Below, piece after piece: positions 24,000 through 33,763 of a stretch of 64,000 nucleotides of DNA. This DNA is from Pedobacter xixiisoli (lineage in GTDB: Bacteria > Bacteroidota > Bacteroidia > Sphingobacteriales > Sphingobacteriaceae): NCBI RefSeq assembly GCF_900215335.1, contig NZ_OCMT01000005.1:1-64000 (forward strand), written 5' to 3'. Numbering within the stretch: position 1 is the first letter of the stretch; each line of letters starts with the position of its first letter. The translations under genes and the position numbers were made by a program. The notes under the pieces are model-generated. The model was not told the origin of the DNA. It saw only the letters and a list, made by a program, of their open reading frames with translations, and searched no databases.

Positions 24000-24518
24000 A
24001 TGAGAATAGCTATAGATATGGACGAGGTTTTAGCCGACCCCATCCATAAATTCATACAACTTTACAACAGAGATCATCAAGTTCCTTTAGATCTAATTAT
24101 TAAACCAGGTACAGAGCTTTTCGAAAACGTACCGGAAGAAGTAAACAATAAATGGTTCGAGTATATCAACGAAAAAGGTTTTTTTAGAGATTTGCCTGTG
24201 ATCGACGGAGCAATAGAAGCAGTAAAACAATTACAGGAAAAACATGAGGTGTATATCGTATCTGCGGCCATGGAGTTTAGAAATTCTTTAGAGGATAAAT
24301 TAGATTGGCTTGCGGATCATTTTCCATTCATCGATTGGAAGCATATCATGTTCTGTGGGGATAAAATCGTTAACGTAGATGTAATGATTGATGATAGAAT
24401 TAAAAACTTCAAAGGTTTCAGTGGAAGGCCATTGCTTTTCACTTCTCCCCATAACTTGCTCATTACCGAATACGAACGTGTAGACAACTGGAAGCAGGTG
24501 TTAGACAAATTGTATTAA
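24000..24518 (+). CDS. 5'(3')-deoxyribonucleotidase-like HAD phosphatase
   Basis: The 172-residue protein is of the NT5C (cytosolic 5'(3')-deoxyribonucleotidase) type. It opens MRIAIDMDEVLADP, with nucleophile Asp6 and Asp8 in the HAD DxD motif. It continues with VYIVSAAMEFRNS (motif II) and a VDVMIDDRIKN acidic motif. Such enzymes remove phosphate from deoxynucleoside monophosphates. It stands alone between two long intergenic regions, so no pathway partner can be given. Confidence 0.88.
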   Translation: MRIAIDMDEVLADPIHKFIQLYNRDHQVPLDLIIKPGTELFENVPEEVNNKWFEYINEKGFFRDLPVIDGAIEAVKQLQEKHEVYIVSAAMEFRNSLEDKLDWLADHFPFIDWKHIMFCGDKIVNVDVMIDDRIKNFKGFSGRPLLFTSPHNLLITEYERVDNWKQVLDKLY

Positions 24519-24980
24519 TAGCTCAGCAGATTTTTTGCCTCTCTTAGTAATTATTATTGCTGAGCAGATTTTTATCTTGCTCGGCTACAAGTGTACCGGA
24601 AATTACCGCTTAATAACAAATAACATACAAGTGTTTCTATTATCCTTAAAAGAATAGAGCTCTCTAGTTTTTAAGAATGATATCAGGATCTTATTCTGTA
24701 AAAGTGTAAGTATTTATTTATCAATGAGTGCTTGCCTTCAAAATTAAATCACTTGTTAAGCTAAAGTTAAGCGGCTAGGTGTTGTGCATAACAATTTTGG
24801 GATTAAAAAAACCTCGTTTAATTATTCTCAATTTGCGTACTTCTTTAAGCCTTCTTAGCAAATTAGAATGATTTAAATTCAATAAAAATACTATTTTTGA
24901 AGCGTTTCGCAATTACAACTTTTTCATTACAAAAGGAAATGTTGTGTGCGTTAGCACAATTAATCTTACTAAAACATTAA
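24519..24980 (+). other. Upstream region of the polysaccharide locus
   Basis: No gene is seen. A TATTTTTG at 24892-24899 fits the -7 consensus, but without a clear -33 TTTG. Between it and gmd is a small hairpin, TGTGC-GTTA-GCACA (24945-24958). The leader would be about 75 nt long. The promoter of the 21-gene locus is expected here. Confidence 0.5.
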
Positions 24981-26117
24981 ATGAAAGTTGCACTTATAAC
25001 GGGGGTGACCGGCCAGGATGGTGCCTATTTAGCAGAATTTTTGTTAAAAAAGGGATATTTTGTACATGGGATAAAAAGAAGGTCTTCGCTTTTCAACACG
25101 GATAGAATCGATCACTTGTATCAAGACCAACACGAGAAAGATATTAAGTTTAAGCTACATTACGGAGATCTTACAGATTCAACCAACTTAATTAGAATAA
25201 TTCAAGAAACTCAGCCAGATGAAATTTATAATTTGGCAGCAATGAGTCATGTTAGGGTGAGTTTCGAGATGCCCGAATATACAGCTAATGCAGATGGCAT
25301 AGGTACTTTGAGGTTATTAGAAGCAATTAGGATTCTCGGACTAACCAAGAAAACAAAAATCTATCAAGCGTCAACTTCAGAGTTATATGGATTGGTACAA
25401 GCTGTTCCTCAAAGCGAAAGCACTCCGTTCTATCCTCGTTCGCCATATGCTGTTGCTAAAATTTACGGTTACTGGATTACAGTTAACTATCGTGAAGCTT
25501 ATGATATGTTCGCTTGTAACGGAATTTTGTTTAATCACGAGAGTCCATTACGTGGAGAAACATTTGTAACGCGTAAAATCACCAGAGCGGCTTCTAAAAT
25601 TGCCCTCGGCTTACAAAGCTGTTTGTACTTAGGGAATCTATCAGCACAACGCGATTGGGGACATGCAAAGGATTACATCGAAGCAATGTGGTTAATTCTT
25701 CAGCAAGAAAAAGCCGAAGATTACGTTATTGCTACAGGTGTGACCACTACGGTAAGAGATTTTGTACGTATGGCTTTTGCAGAGCTCGGCATTACTGTGG
25801 AGTTTTCTGGTAAAGATGAACAAGAAAAAGGGGTGATTATAGATGTAGATCAGGAGAAAGCATTAAAGCTGGGATTGAATGTAGAATCACTCAAATTGGG
25901 AGAAACGGTAGTTAGGGTAGATCCTAAATACTTTAGACCAACAGAAGTAGATTTATTGTTGGGAGATCCAACAAAATCAAAAACTCAGTTAGGTTGGGAG
26001 CCTAAATATGATTTACAAGCTCTAGTTGAGGACATGATGCAATCAGATTTGAATTTGATGAAGAAAGATGAGTACCTTAAACAAGGAGATTATAAAACTT
26101 TGAATTATTTCGAATAA
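24981..26117 (+). CDS. gmd: GDP-mannose 4,6-dehydratase
   Basis: Converts GDP-D-mannose to GDP-4-dehydro-6-deoxy-D-mannose, the first step to GDP-L-fucose and related sugars. The 378-residue extended SDR has the NAD(P) motif GVTGQDGAYLAEFLL, the GIKRRSSLFNTDRIDHLY signature of Gmd, STSELYG, and Tyr156xxxLys160 in SPYAVAK. Near the C-terminus, VDPKYFRPTEVDLLLGDP is typical of the family. It is the first gene of the polysaccharide locus; fcl, the next enzyme, lies convergent at the far end. Confidence 0.97.
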   Translation: MKVALITGVTGQDGAYLAEFLLKKGYFVHGIKRRSSLFNTDRIDHLYQDQHEKDIKFKLHYGDLTDSTNLIRIIQETQPDEIYNLAAMSHVRVSFEMPEYTANADGIGTLRLLEAIRILGLTKKTKIYQASTSELYGLVQAVPQSESTPFYPRSPYAVAKIYGYWITVNYREAYDMFACNGILFNHESPLRGETFVTRKITRAASKIALGLQSCLYLGNLSAQRDWGHAKDYIEAMWLILQQEKAEDYVIATGVTTTVRDFVRMAFAELGITVEFSGKDEQEKGVIIDVDQEKALKLGLNVESLKLGETVVRVDPKYFRPTEVDLLLGDPTKSKTQLGWEPKYDLQALVEDMMQSDLNLMKKDEYLKQGDYKTLNYFE

Positions 26118-26158
26118 TTTAACAATCTGCCAAAAAACAAAAAATACAGCTACGGCTT

Positions 26159-28591
26159 ATGAAAAAAATATTTTTATCAATACTACTGATTGCCATTTCA
26201 GTTTCACTCTTTGCTCAAATAGGTGCGACCACTAATGTAGATGAGCTTTCTGATGCCCAGATCTCGCAATTAATGAAGCAAGCAGAGTCTATGGGGCAAA
26301 CTAGTGATGCGCAATTAGAACAGTTTGCTATGTCTAAAGGAATCAAGCAAGAAGAGATTGCTAAATTTAGGGCTAGAGTAGAAAAATTAAAGAAACAAGG
26401 TAAGGTGACCCAAGCTGAAGGTAAGCATTCGGTTGGCGCAGGAAGGGAATATACAGAAACTACTGGAGGTGGATCCATAATTAATGCAAAAAAGGAAGAT
26501 GATGCGGAGATTCAACCCAAGATTTTTGGAGCTGGTTTATTTAGAAATGGAAGTATCACTTTTGAACCTAACTTACGAATAGCAACACCAAAGACTTACA
26601 TTGTTGGACCTGATGATAGGCTAATCATAGATTTGACTGGAGATAACGAAAGAAGTTATGAACTTCAGGTTAGTCCAGAAGGCATAATCAGCATGGAGTA
26701 TGTTGGCAGAATTTCTGTAGGAGGCCTAACTATCGAACAAGCCAGCTCTAAAATAAAGTCTGTAATGGCCAAAACTTATCCCGCATTGAAAACTGGTAGA
26801 ACATCAGTCGCCATTAATCTGGGTAATATCAGAAGCATTCAAGTTACCGTTACAGGTCAAGCAATAAAGGCAGGAACTTACACGATTCCTTCCTTAGCGA
26901 ATGTGTATAGAGCTCTCTATGTTTCTGGAGGGCCGTCTAACAACGGTACATTTAGAAATATTCAGGTAATCCGTAACAATAAGGTGATTGCTGTAGTGGA
27001 TGTTTACGATTTTCTTTTGAGAGGACTGCAACAAGGAAACGTTCGTTTGCAGGACCAAGACGTAATTAATATTCCTGCTTACAGCAAGCGAGTGGAAATC
27101 TCGGGAGAGGTAAAAGAGGCTGCTATTTTTGAGGTAAAGGGAACTGAGACTTTACAAGATGTAATTAATTTCGCAAAAGGTTTCACTTCAGAAGCTTATA
27201 CAGCTAAAATAAAGTCATTTCAAAATACGGATAGAGAAAGAAAAATTAGCGACGTGTCTTCGGCGCAATATGCTACTTATCAACCTAAAAATGGAGACAA
27301 ATTTATAGTTGAAGCTATTTTAGAACGTTTCGAAAATAGAGTAGAAATTATTGGGTCTGTATTTAGACCAGGCGTATATGAACTGGATAAAGGTTTAACG
27401 CTTTCTGGATTAATCAAAAAGGCAGATGGTATTACTGAAGATGCATTTCTAAATCGTGGATATATTAATCGTTTGAATCCAGATAAAACACAATACTTTA
27501 TCTCTTTTGATGTTGCAAAAATACTTTCTGGAGAAGAAAAAGATATTCTTTTAACTAGGGAAGATAAGGTGACGATTAATTCGTTATTTGATTTAAGAGA
27601 AGAATATTCGGTTACCATTCAAGGAGAGGTTAGGGCTCCTGGAACTTTTGACTTTGCAGAAAACCTAACTTTGGTAGATGTAGTACAGATGGCGGGAGGT
27701 TTCAAAGAAGGAGCTACACCAAATCGTATAGAAGTTTCTCGAAGGATAACAAAAGCAGATTCCTCTTCTAGAACAGCCGAATTATTTATAGTTAATATTG
27801 ATGAGAATTTACGGATTGTTGGCAATGAGTTTGCGCTTAAACCATTCGATATTATTACAATTAGAAACTCTGAAAGTTATTCAGTGCAAAAACAAGTAAG
27901 AATAGAAGGTGAGGTAAAGTACCCGGGAATGTACACGATTACAAGTAAAGACTATAGAATTTCTGATTTGATTAAAAAAGCAGGTGGGCTTTCTACTTAT
28001 GCTTATCCAGAAGGAGCTTCATTAAAAAGACCAGGTGCTGAAAAAATTAATCCTGGAGATAAAAATGCTATCAATAATGCAGAAGAAGAAGAAAAGAAGT
28101 TTTTAAACTTAGAAAGAGTTCAAGACGACGCAGCAGTTAAAGTTGATGAAAAATTAGTTCAATCTGATTTAGTTGGCATTGATTTAGAAAGTATCTTGAA
28201 AAAACCTTTATCTAGACAAGATTTAATTTTAGAAGAAGGAGACATTATTCGTGTGCCTAAGCAATTACAAACTGTAAAAGTGACCGGAGAGGTGTTAAAT
28301 CCAAATAGCATCGTATATGTACCTGGTAAAAATTTTAAGCAGTATGTTAATGGAGCAGGAGGATTTACCAATTCTGCATTGAAAAAAAGAGCTTACATTA
28401 AGTATGCGAATGGATCTACTGAAGCAGCAAAGAAATTTTTGTTTTTCAATAACTATCCTAAAGTAAAACCTGGTGCAGAGATTCTAATTCCTTTTAAGGC
28501 AGAAAAAGAAAAAATGAATACACAAGCATGGGTTGGAATTGGTACAGGAATTGCATCATTGGCAGTGGTAATTGTGAGTTTGTTTAGGTAG
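26159..28591 (+). CDS. Wza-type polysaccharide export protein with multiple SLBB domains
   Basis: An 810-residue outer-membrane/periplasmic export channel subunit. A signal peptide (1-20, SLFAQ) precedes a helical, Gln-rich linker. The poly-export domain is at ~142-220 (YIVGPDDRLIIDLTG). A series of about five or six SLBB domains follows, with VTVTGQAIKAGTYTI, VEISGEVKEAA, VEIIGSVFRPGVYEL, VTIQGEVRAPGTF, VRIEGEVKYPGMYTI and VKVTGEVLNPNS. A C-terminal transmembrane helix (AWVGIGTGIASLAVVIVSLF) could be the membrane-spanning part. E. coli Wza is only ~380 residues; the larger form is usual in Bacteroidota. It lies 41 bases after gmd. Confidence 0.93.
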   Translation: MKKIFLSILLIAISVSLFAQIGATTNVDELSDAQISQLMKQAESMGQTSDAQLEQFAMSKGIKQEEIAKFRARVEKLKKQGKVTQAEGKHSVGAGREYTETTGGGSIINAKKEDDAEIQPKIFGAGLFRNGSITFEPNLRIATPKTYIVGPDDRLIIDLTGDNERSYELQVSPEGIISMEYVGRISVGGLTIEQASSKIKSVMAKTYPALKTGRTSVAINLGNIRSIQVTVTGQAIKAGTYTIPSLANVYRALYVSGGPSNNGTFRNIQVIRNNKVIAVVDVYDFLLRGLQQGNVRLQDQDVINIPAYSKRVEISGEVKEAAIFEVKGTETLQDVINFAKGFTSEAYTAKIKSFQNTDRERKISDVSSAQYATYQPKNGDKFIVEAILERFENRVEIIGSVFRPGVYELDKGLTLSGLIKKADGITEDAFLNRGYINRLNPDKTQYFISFDVAKILSGEEKDILLTREDKVTINSLFDLREEYSVTIQGEVRAPGTFDFAENLTLVDVVQMAGGFKEGATPNRIEVSRRITKADSSSRTAELFIVNIDENLRIVGNEFALKPFDIITIRNSESYSVQKQVRIEGEVKYPGMYTITSKDYRISDLIKKAGGLSTYAYPEGASLKRPGAEKINPGDKNAINNAEEEEKKFLNLERVQDDAAVKVDEKLVQSDLVGIDLESILKKPLSRQDLILEEGDIIRVPKQLQTVKVTGEVLNPNSIVYVPGKNFKQYVNGAGGFTNSALKKRAYIKYANGSTEAAKKFLFFNNYPKVKPGAEILIPFKAEKEKMNTQAWVGIGTGIASLAVVIVSLFR

Positions 28592-28593
28592 AT

Positions 28594-29871
28594 TTGGACT
28601 TAAATTCTGAAATAAAAATTGCGGTAATTGGCCTAGGATATGTAGGCTTGCCCTTGGCGGTAGCATTTTCTGAAAAATACCAAGTTGTTGGTTTTGATAT
28701 TGATACTTCTAGAGTATTACAATTAAAAGATGGTTTAGACGCAACTAATGAAGTAGAAACCAATGAACTAAATGCCGTTTTAAAAACTGATCAACTTACA
28801 GTTTCTGACCAGCTTGCTGATATCAAAGAAGCAAGGGTATATATCATTACGGTTCCAACACCAGTTGATAGGTTTAAAAAGCCTGATTTAACCTTTTTAT
28901 TTAAAGCTAGTGAAGCAGTAGGTAGCGTATTAATGCCAGGAGATTTGGTGGTTTACGAATCCACCGTTTATCCCGGCTGTACAGAAGAAGACTGCGTACC
29001 TATTCTCGAAAAATATTCTGGTTTAGTATTCAACCAAGATTTTTACTGTGGCTATTCTCCAGAAAGGATTAATCCAGGAGATAAAATAAACACACTAAAG
29101 AAAATTAAAAAAGTAACTTCTGGGTCAACAGCAGAAACTGCAGATTTTGTAGACAAGCTCTACTCAAGCATTATCACTGCTGGAACACACAAAGCCCCAT
29201 CTATAAAGGTAGCTGAGGCTAGCAAAGCTATTGAAAACGCACAGCGAGATGTGAATATTTCTTTCGTAAATGAACTCGCACTTATTTTCGATAGAATGAA
29301 CATCGATACAAATGACGTGATAGAAGCGGCTGCAACAAAGTGGAATTTTCTGAAATTTAAACCTGGTTTAGTGGGAGGGCATTGTATTGGAGTAGACCCT
29401 TACTACTTAACTCATAAAGCACAGGCTTTAGGCTATCATCCTCAAGTAATTTTATCTGGCAGAAAAGTTAACGATAATATGGGGATGTTTGTGGCCAATA
29501 AAGTAGTAAAACTACTCATCAATAAAGGAAATCATGTCAAAAATTCTAAGGCTTTAGTACTTGGAGTTACGTTTAAAGAAAACTGCTCAGATATTAGAAA
29601 TTCTAGAGTAGTTGATATCTATAGTGAATTGATACAATTTGGAGTTGATGTAGATGTATTTGATCCATTAGCTAATAAACAGCAGGTTTTAGAAGAGTAC
29701 GGAATAGAATTACTATCCGAGATAAATGGACAGTACAATTCTATTATTTTAGCTGTAGCACACCAGCAATTTCTACAAATCAACTATAACAACTTAAAAC
29801 AAGATGCCAACGCCGTAATATTTGACACCAAAGCATTTTTGGATAGAAATATAATAGATGGCAGACTCTAA
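28594..29871 (+). CDS. UDP-N-acetylhexosamine 6-dehydrogenase (TviB/WbpO-like)
   Basis: Oxidises C6 of a UDP-N-acetylhexosamine to the uronic acid using two NAD+. The 425-residue protein shows VIGLGYVGLPLAVAFSEKY, VPTPVD and ESTVYPG. The catalytic Cys264 is in GGHCIGVDPYYLTHKAQALG, a TviB/WbpO-style active site rather than Ugd. No ATG is available; translation must begin at a TTG two bases after the wza stop. Given the three genes that follow, the product is probably UDP-GlcNAcA. Its stop overlaps the aminotransferase start by 14 bases. Confidence 0.9.
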   Translation: MDLNSEIKIAVIGLGYVGLPLAVAFSEKYQVVGFDIDTSRVLQLKDGLDATNEVETNELNAVLKTDQLTVSDQLADIKEARVYIITVPTPVDRFKKPDLTFLFKASEAVGSVLMPGDLVVYESTVYPGCTEEDCVPILEKYSGLVFNQDFYCGYSPERINPGDKINTLKKIKKVTSGSTAETADFVDKLYSSIITAGTHKAPSIKVAEASKAIENAQRDVNISFVNELALIFDRMNIDTNDVIEAAATKWNFLKFKPGLVGGHCIGVDPYYLTHKAQALGYHPQVILSGRKVNDNMGMFVANKVVKLLINKGNHVKNSKALVLGVTFKENCSDIRNSRVVDIYSELIQFGVDVDVFDPLANKQQVLEEYGIELLSEINGQYNSIILAVAHQQFLQINYNNLKQDANAVIFDTKAFLDRNIIDGRL

Positions 29872-30994
29872 TATTCAAATTCCATTTTTTGATGCGTCAG
29901 CCTCATACCACCTTCAAAAAGAAGAAATAGATAGGGCTATCCAAAATGTTTTGGATAAAGGTGCATTTATCAATGGGCGGGAGGTGGAGTTATTTTCGTA
30001 CAGCCTAGCATCATATTTAGGCGTAAACCATGTTGTCCCTTGTGCAAATGGTACAGATGCATTGAGTTTAGCCTTAATGGCACTAGAATTAGATAAGGAA
30101 GACGAAATCATAATTCCTGCATTTAATTTTATTGCTGCGGCTGAAGCAGTTGCTCTATTGGGATTAGTTCCTGTATTTGTAGATATCTGTGAAAATGACT
30201 TCAATATTGATAGCTCACTGATTGAGGGCAAGCTCACGTCTAAAACAAGGGCTATTATGGTTACCCATTTATTCGGAGCATCCGCACAAATGGACGAAAT
30301 CAAAACTGTTGCAGAAAAGCACAATTTATATATCATTGAAGATGCTGCCCAGTCTTTAGGAAGTGAATACCGAAACCAAAAACTTGGAACCTTAGGACAT
30401 ATTGGATGTACTTCTTTTTTTCCTACTAAAAACTTGTCCTGTTTTGGAGACGGCGGCGCTGTTTTTACAAATGATGCAATCCTAGCAGGCAAGATAAAAA
30501 TGATTGCCAACCATGGACAAATAAAGAAATACGAACACGAAATAATTGGTGTCAATTCTAGGTTGGATACACTCCAGGCAGCGATATTAAATGTTAAGCT
30601 TCATAAGCTAAATGAAGCAATTGAAGCAAGAAGAAACATCGCAAATTTATATCATGAACATTTAAAAGATGTAGAGAAGGTACAACTTCCTTTTGAATCG
30701 CCCAAAACTGTCCATAGCTTTAATCAATATTGTATCCTTTTAGAAAATAAATTGGTTAGAGATGCGTTGAAGGAATACCTAAAAAACGCCGGCATATCGA
30801 CGATGATTTACTATCCTAAACCGACCCATCTACAAAAAGCATTTTCAATTTGCGGAGGTACAGAGGGAGATTTTCCTTTATCAGAAAATGCATGTGAGCG
30901 TATTTTGGCATTGCCAATATTCCCAACGCTAGATATACAGCAGCAACATTATATTATCAACCAACTGAAAACCTTTATAAGCGATGCCAATTAG
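29858..30994 (+). CDS. DegT/DnrJ/EryC1-type sugar aminotransferase (WbpE-like)
   Basis: A PLP enzyme of 378 residues that would put an amino group on C3 of UDP-3-keto-GlcNAcA. Visible features are INGREVELFSYSLASYLG, PCANGTDALSLALMAL, IEDAAQSLGSEY, and the PLP lysine Lys191 in FFPTKNLSCFGDGG. It overlaps the upstream dehydrogenase and the downstream acetyltransferase genes. The neighbouring dehydrogenase, acetyltransferase and Gfo/Idh oxidoreductase make the WbpE assignment likely, but family sequence alone does not fix the substrate. Confidence 0.9.
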   Translation: MADSNIQIPFFDASASYHLQKEEIDRAIQNVLDKGAFINGREVELFSYSLASYLGVNHVVPCANGTDALSLALMALELDKEDEIIIPAFNFIAAAEAVALLGLVPVFVDICENDFNIDSSLIEGKLTSKTRAIMVTHLFGASAQMDEIKTVAEKHNLYIIEDAAQSLGSEYRNQKLGTLGHIGCTSFFPTKNLSCFGDGGAVFTNDAILAGKIKMIANHGQIKKYEHEIIGVNSRLDTLQAAILNVKLHKLNEAIEARRNIANLYHEHLKDVEKVQLPFESPKTVHSFNQYCILLENKLVRDALKEYLKNAGISTMIYYPKPTHLQKAFSICGGTEGDFPLSENACERILALPIFPTLDIQQQHYIINQLKTFISDAN

Positions 30995-31562
30995 GTACTT
31001 TGCACATGAAACAGCTGTGGTAGATGAGGGTGCTATCATCGGAACAGGGACAAAAATTTGGCATTTTTCGCATATAATGACTAATGCAAATATTGGTGAA
31101 TATTGTATTATCGGACAAAATGTGATGGTGGCTTCGAAAGTTGTGGTGGGAAACGGCGTTAAAATACAAAACAACGTGTCTGTATTTGAAGGCGTTTTGA
31201 TAGCAGATGATGTATTTATAGGTCCCTCGGTAACATTTACGAATGTTAAAATACCTAGAAGTTTTGTTAATCGCAAAAGCCAATTTTTACAAACTAACGT
31301 AGGTAAAGGTGCATCTATAGGTGCCAATGCTACCATTGTTTGTGGAAGTAACATTGGAGATTTTGCAATGATTGGGGCAGGTGCCGTGGTTACAAAAGAC
31401 GTTGCACCTTATTCATTAGTTATCGGTAATCCAGCAAAACATGTTGGCTGGGTTAGCCAATATGGGCAGCTTTTAGATTTTACATCAAATGAAGTAGCAG
31501 AGTGCACAGAAAGTGCTCAAAAATATATTTTGTTAAATAACCAAATTTGTAAATTAGATTAA
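30984..31562 (+). CDS. Left-handed beta-helix N-acetyltransferase (WbpD-like)
   Basis: A 192-residue hexapeptide-repeat acetyltransferase, expected to acetylate the 3-amino group of UDP-GlcNAc(3NH2)A. Repeats run from GAIIGTGTKIWHFSHI to VGKGASIGANATIVCG, with the loop containing FTNVKIPRS and the closing IGNPAKHVGWVSQYG typical of WbpD. The start overlaps the aminotransferase by 11 bases. It acts in the cytoplasm as a trimer by family precedent. Confidence 0.9.
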   Translation: MPIRYFAHETAVVDEGAIIGTGTKIWHFSHIMTNANIGEYCIIGQNVMVASKVVVGNGVKIQNNVSVFEGVLIADDVFIGPSVTFTNVKIPRSFVNRKSQFLQTNVGKGASIGANATIVCGSNIGDFAMIGAGAVVTKDVAPYSLVIGNPAKHVGWVSQYGQLLDFTSNEVAECTESAQKYILLNNQICKLD

Positions 31563-31582
31563 AATCTATCGATCATACACCT

Positions 31583-32635
31583 ATGAAAATAAAATTTGCA
31601 ATACTTGGTTACGGGCATATAGGAAAGAGGCATGCAGAGCTTGTGTCTCGACATCCAGATGCCGAGTTGGTAGCCACTATAGACATTGTCAGTAGCACTA
31701 ATCTTCGAGCTTCGGAATTTAAGGTGCCACATTTTACGAGTATCGATGATTTTTTAAAATCTGATATCGGTGTTGATGTAGTTAATATTTGTACGCCCAA
31801 TGGTTTTCATGCCTCACAAGCTATAAAATGTTTAGAACAAGGTAAGCATGTAGTAATTGAAAAACCTATAGCGCTAAACAAGGCAGATGCAGAAAAAATC
31901 CTGGAGGCAGCCAATAAAAATAGTAGGTTCGCATTTCCTGTTGTTCAAAATCGTTATTCATCAACCGTTAAATGGCTCAAAGAAATTGTATCAGATGGCA
32001 GGTTGGGAGAAATTTTCATGGTGCAATTAAATTGCTTTTGGAACAGAGACGAACATTATTACACTAAAGGTGGCTGGCATGGAACCTTAGCACTCGACGG
32101 TGGACCCTTATACACACAATTCTCTCATTTTATTGATGTATTGAATTGGATATTTGGAGATGTAAAAAATATCAATGCTAGATTCTCTAATTTCAACCAT
32201 CAACATAATACCGAATTTGAAGACAGTGGAGTTGTAACATTTGATTTTTTGAAAGGTGGCATGGGTTCTATTAATTACTCTACATCAATTTACCAAAGCA
32301 ACTTTGAGAGCAGTATAACGGTTGTTGGTCAAAATGGAACAGTCAAAATTGGTGGACAGTACATGAATAGCCTAGAATACTGTCTAATTAAAGGAGCCGA
32401 AAGACCAATATTAAAGGATAATCAGATGATGAATGACTATGGAGCTTACAAAGGTTCAGCATCTAATCATCATTTGGTGGTGGATAATGTAATAAAATCC
32501 ATCAATGGTTTCGAAGAGCAACACGTATCTTTGTCAGATGGTCTAAAAGTTGTAGATATCATTGATAGAATTTATACGCATAGAGACGCAAGAATAACAA
32601 AAAAGCCTCTTCGTAAAGAGCAGTTAACTACGTAA
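31583..32635 (+). CDS. Gfo/Idh/MocA oxidoreductase (WbpB-like)
   Basis: A 350-residue NAD-dependent dehydrogenase. The Rossmann motif FAILGYGHIGKRHAEL opens the protein. The family motif EKPIALNKADAEKIL follows. GGWHGTLALDGGPLYTQFSHFIDVL is the substrate-site region with the conserved histidine. In the Wbp pathway this enzyme oxidises C3 of UDP-GlcNAcA to feed the aminotransferase. It completes a four-gene set with the three preceding genes, 20 bases downstream of the acetyltransferase. Confidence 0.88.
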   Translation: MKIKFAILGYGHIGKRHAELVSRHPDAELVATIDIVSSTNLRASEFKVPHFTSIDDFLKSDIGVDVVNICTPNGFHASQAIKCLEQGKHVVIEKPIALNKADAEKILEAANKNSRFAFPVVQNRYSSTVKWLKEIVSDGRLGEIFMVQLNCFWNRDEHYYTKGGWHGTLALDGGPLYTQFSHFIDVLNWIFGDVKNINARFSNFNHQHNTEFEDSGVVTFDFLKGGMGSINYSTSIYQSNFESSITVVGQNGTVKIGGQYMNSLEYCLIKGAERPILKDNQMMNDYGAYKGSASNHHLVVDNVIKSINGFEEQHVSLSDGLKVVDIIDRIYTHRDARITKKPLRKEQLTT

Positions 32636-32659
32636 CATAATTATTGTTAAAAAAGAAAA

Positions 32660-33763
32660 ATGACAAACGAAGTCGATAAAAATAACCAGACAGATAAAGA
32701 TCAACTCACTTTAAGGGAGTTTGTCCTCAAAGTTATTGAGTGGTGGAGCTACTTCTGGAGCAAAAAATGGACGATTATTATTGCAGGATTATTAGGAGGG
32801 ATTATTGGATTTGTCTACGCCTATACTAGAAAGCCAGTTTATACGGCCACAACCACCTTCGTACTAGATTCAGGAGAAAAAAGCGGAGGATTAGGCGCTT
32901 ACTCTGGAGTAGCTTCTATGATGGGAATTGACTTAAGCCCAAATGGCGGTGGCATGTTTGAACGAGATAATATCTTGGATTTATATCAATCTCGTAAAAT
33001 GATCGAGAAAACATTATTTAGTTCTACTGATGGTATTTCAAAAAAGCCTTTAATTGAAATGTATATAGACATTAATAAATTAAGAGAAGGTTGGAAAAAT
33101 GATCCTATATTAAAAGATATCAACTTTAGTGTAACCGATTACAAAAAAAAATGGATAGATCCGAAAGAACAACGAATTTGTGATAGCTTGATAGGTGCCA
33201 TTGCACAAAATATAAGTAAAGGTCATTTAAATGTTTTAAAGCCCAACAAGTTGTTAAGCAAAATTCAAGTAGAAGTCAAATCTGGAGATGAGGTTTTTTC
33301 AAAACGCTTTAACGAAGAGCTGGTGAAAAATGTAAATGATTTTTATATTCAGACCAAAATTAAGAAATCACTTGCTAATGTGACGATTCTGCAACATAAA
33401 ACAGATTCTGTCAGAGCGGTGATGAATGGAGCTATATATAACGCTGTAGCTATTTCCGATGCGACCCCAAATTTAAACCCGACGAGGCAGGTACAACGAA
33501 TTGTTCCAATTCAGAAGGCGCAGGTTTCAACAGAAACAAATAAAGCAATTTTGGGAACTCTTATACAGAATCTTGAAATGGCAAAAATGTCCTTATTAAA
33601 GGAAGCTCCTCTTATCGAGGTGATTGATGGCCCAGTATATCCGTTGTTGAAGACAAAAAAAAGCAAGATTATTTATCTTTTAATAGGAAGTATAGCTTTT
33701 GGCTTCTTAACAATTATCATTTTAATTGTTAAGAGAGTTATAAGTTCTCATTTGCCAAAATAA
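32660..33763 (+). CDS. Wzz-family polysaccharide chain-length regulator
   Basis: A 367-residue inner-membrane protein with two transmembrane helices (~38-55 and ~335-358) flanking a large periplasmic domain. The Wzz N-terminal domain reads KWTIIIAGLLGGIIGFVYAY and VYTATTTFVLDSG. A coiled-coil-prone middle follows. There is no C-terminal Walker-type kinase, so it is a plain Wzz (PCP-1/PCP-2b style) rather than a BY-kinase fusion. It probably sets polymer length with the Wza-type exporter and the Wzy encoded in this locus. Confidence 0.9.
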   Translation: MTNEVDKNNQTDKDQLTLREFVLKVIEWWSYFWSKKWTIIIAGLLGGIIGFVYAYTRKPVYTATTTFVLDSGEKSGGLGAYSGVASMMGIDLSPNGGGMFERDNILDLYQSRKMIEKTLFSSTDGISKKPLIEMYIDINKLREGWKNDPILKDINFSVTDYKKKWIDPKEQRICDSLIGAIAQNISKGHLNVLKPNKLLSKIQVEVKSGDEVFSKRFNEELVKNVNDFYIQTKIKKSLANVTILQHKTDSVRAVMNGAIYNAVAISDATPNLNPTRQVQRIVPIQKAQVSTETNKAILGTLIQNLEMAKMSLLKEAPLIEVIDGPVYPLLKTKKSKIIYLLIGSIAFGFLTIIILIVKRVISSHLPK

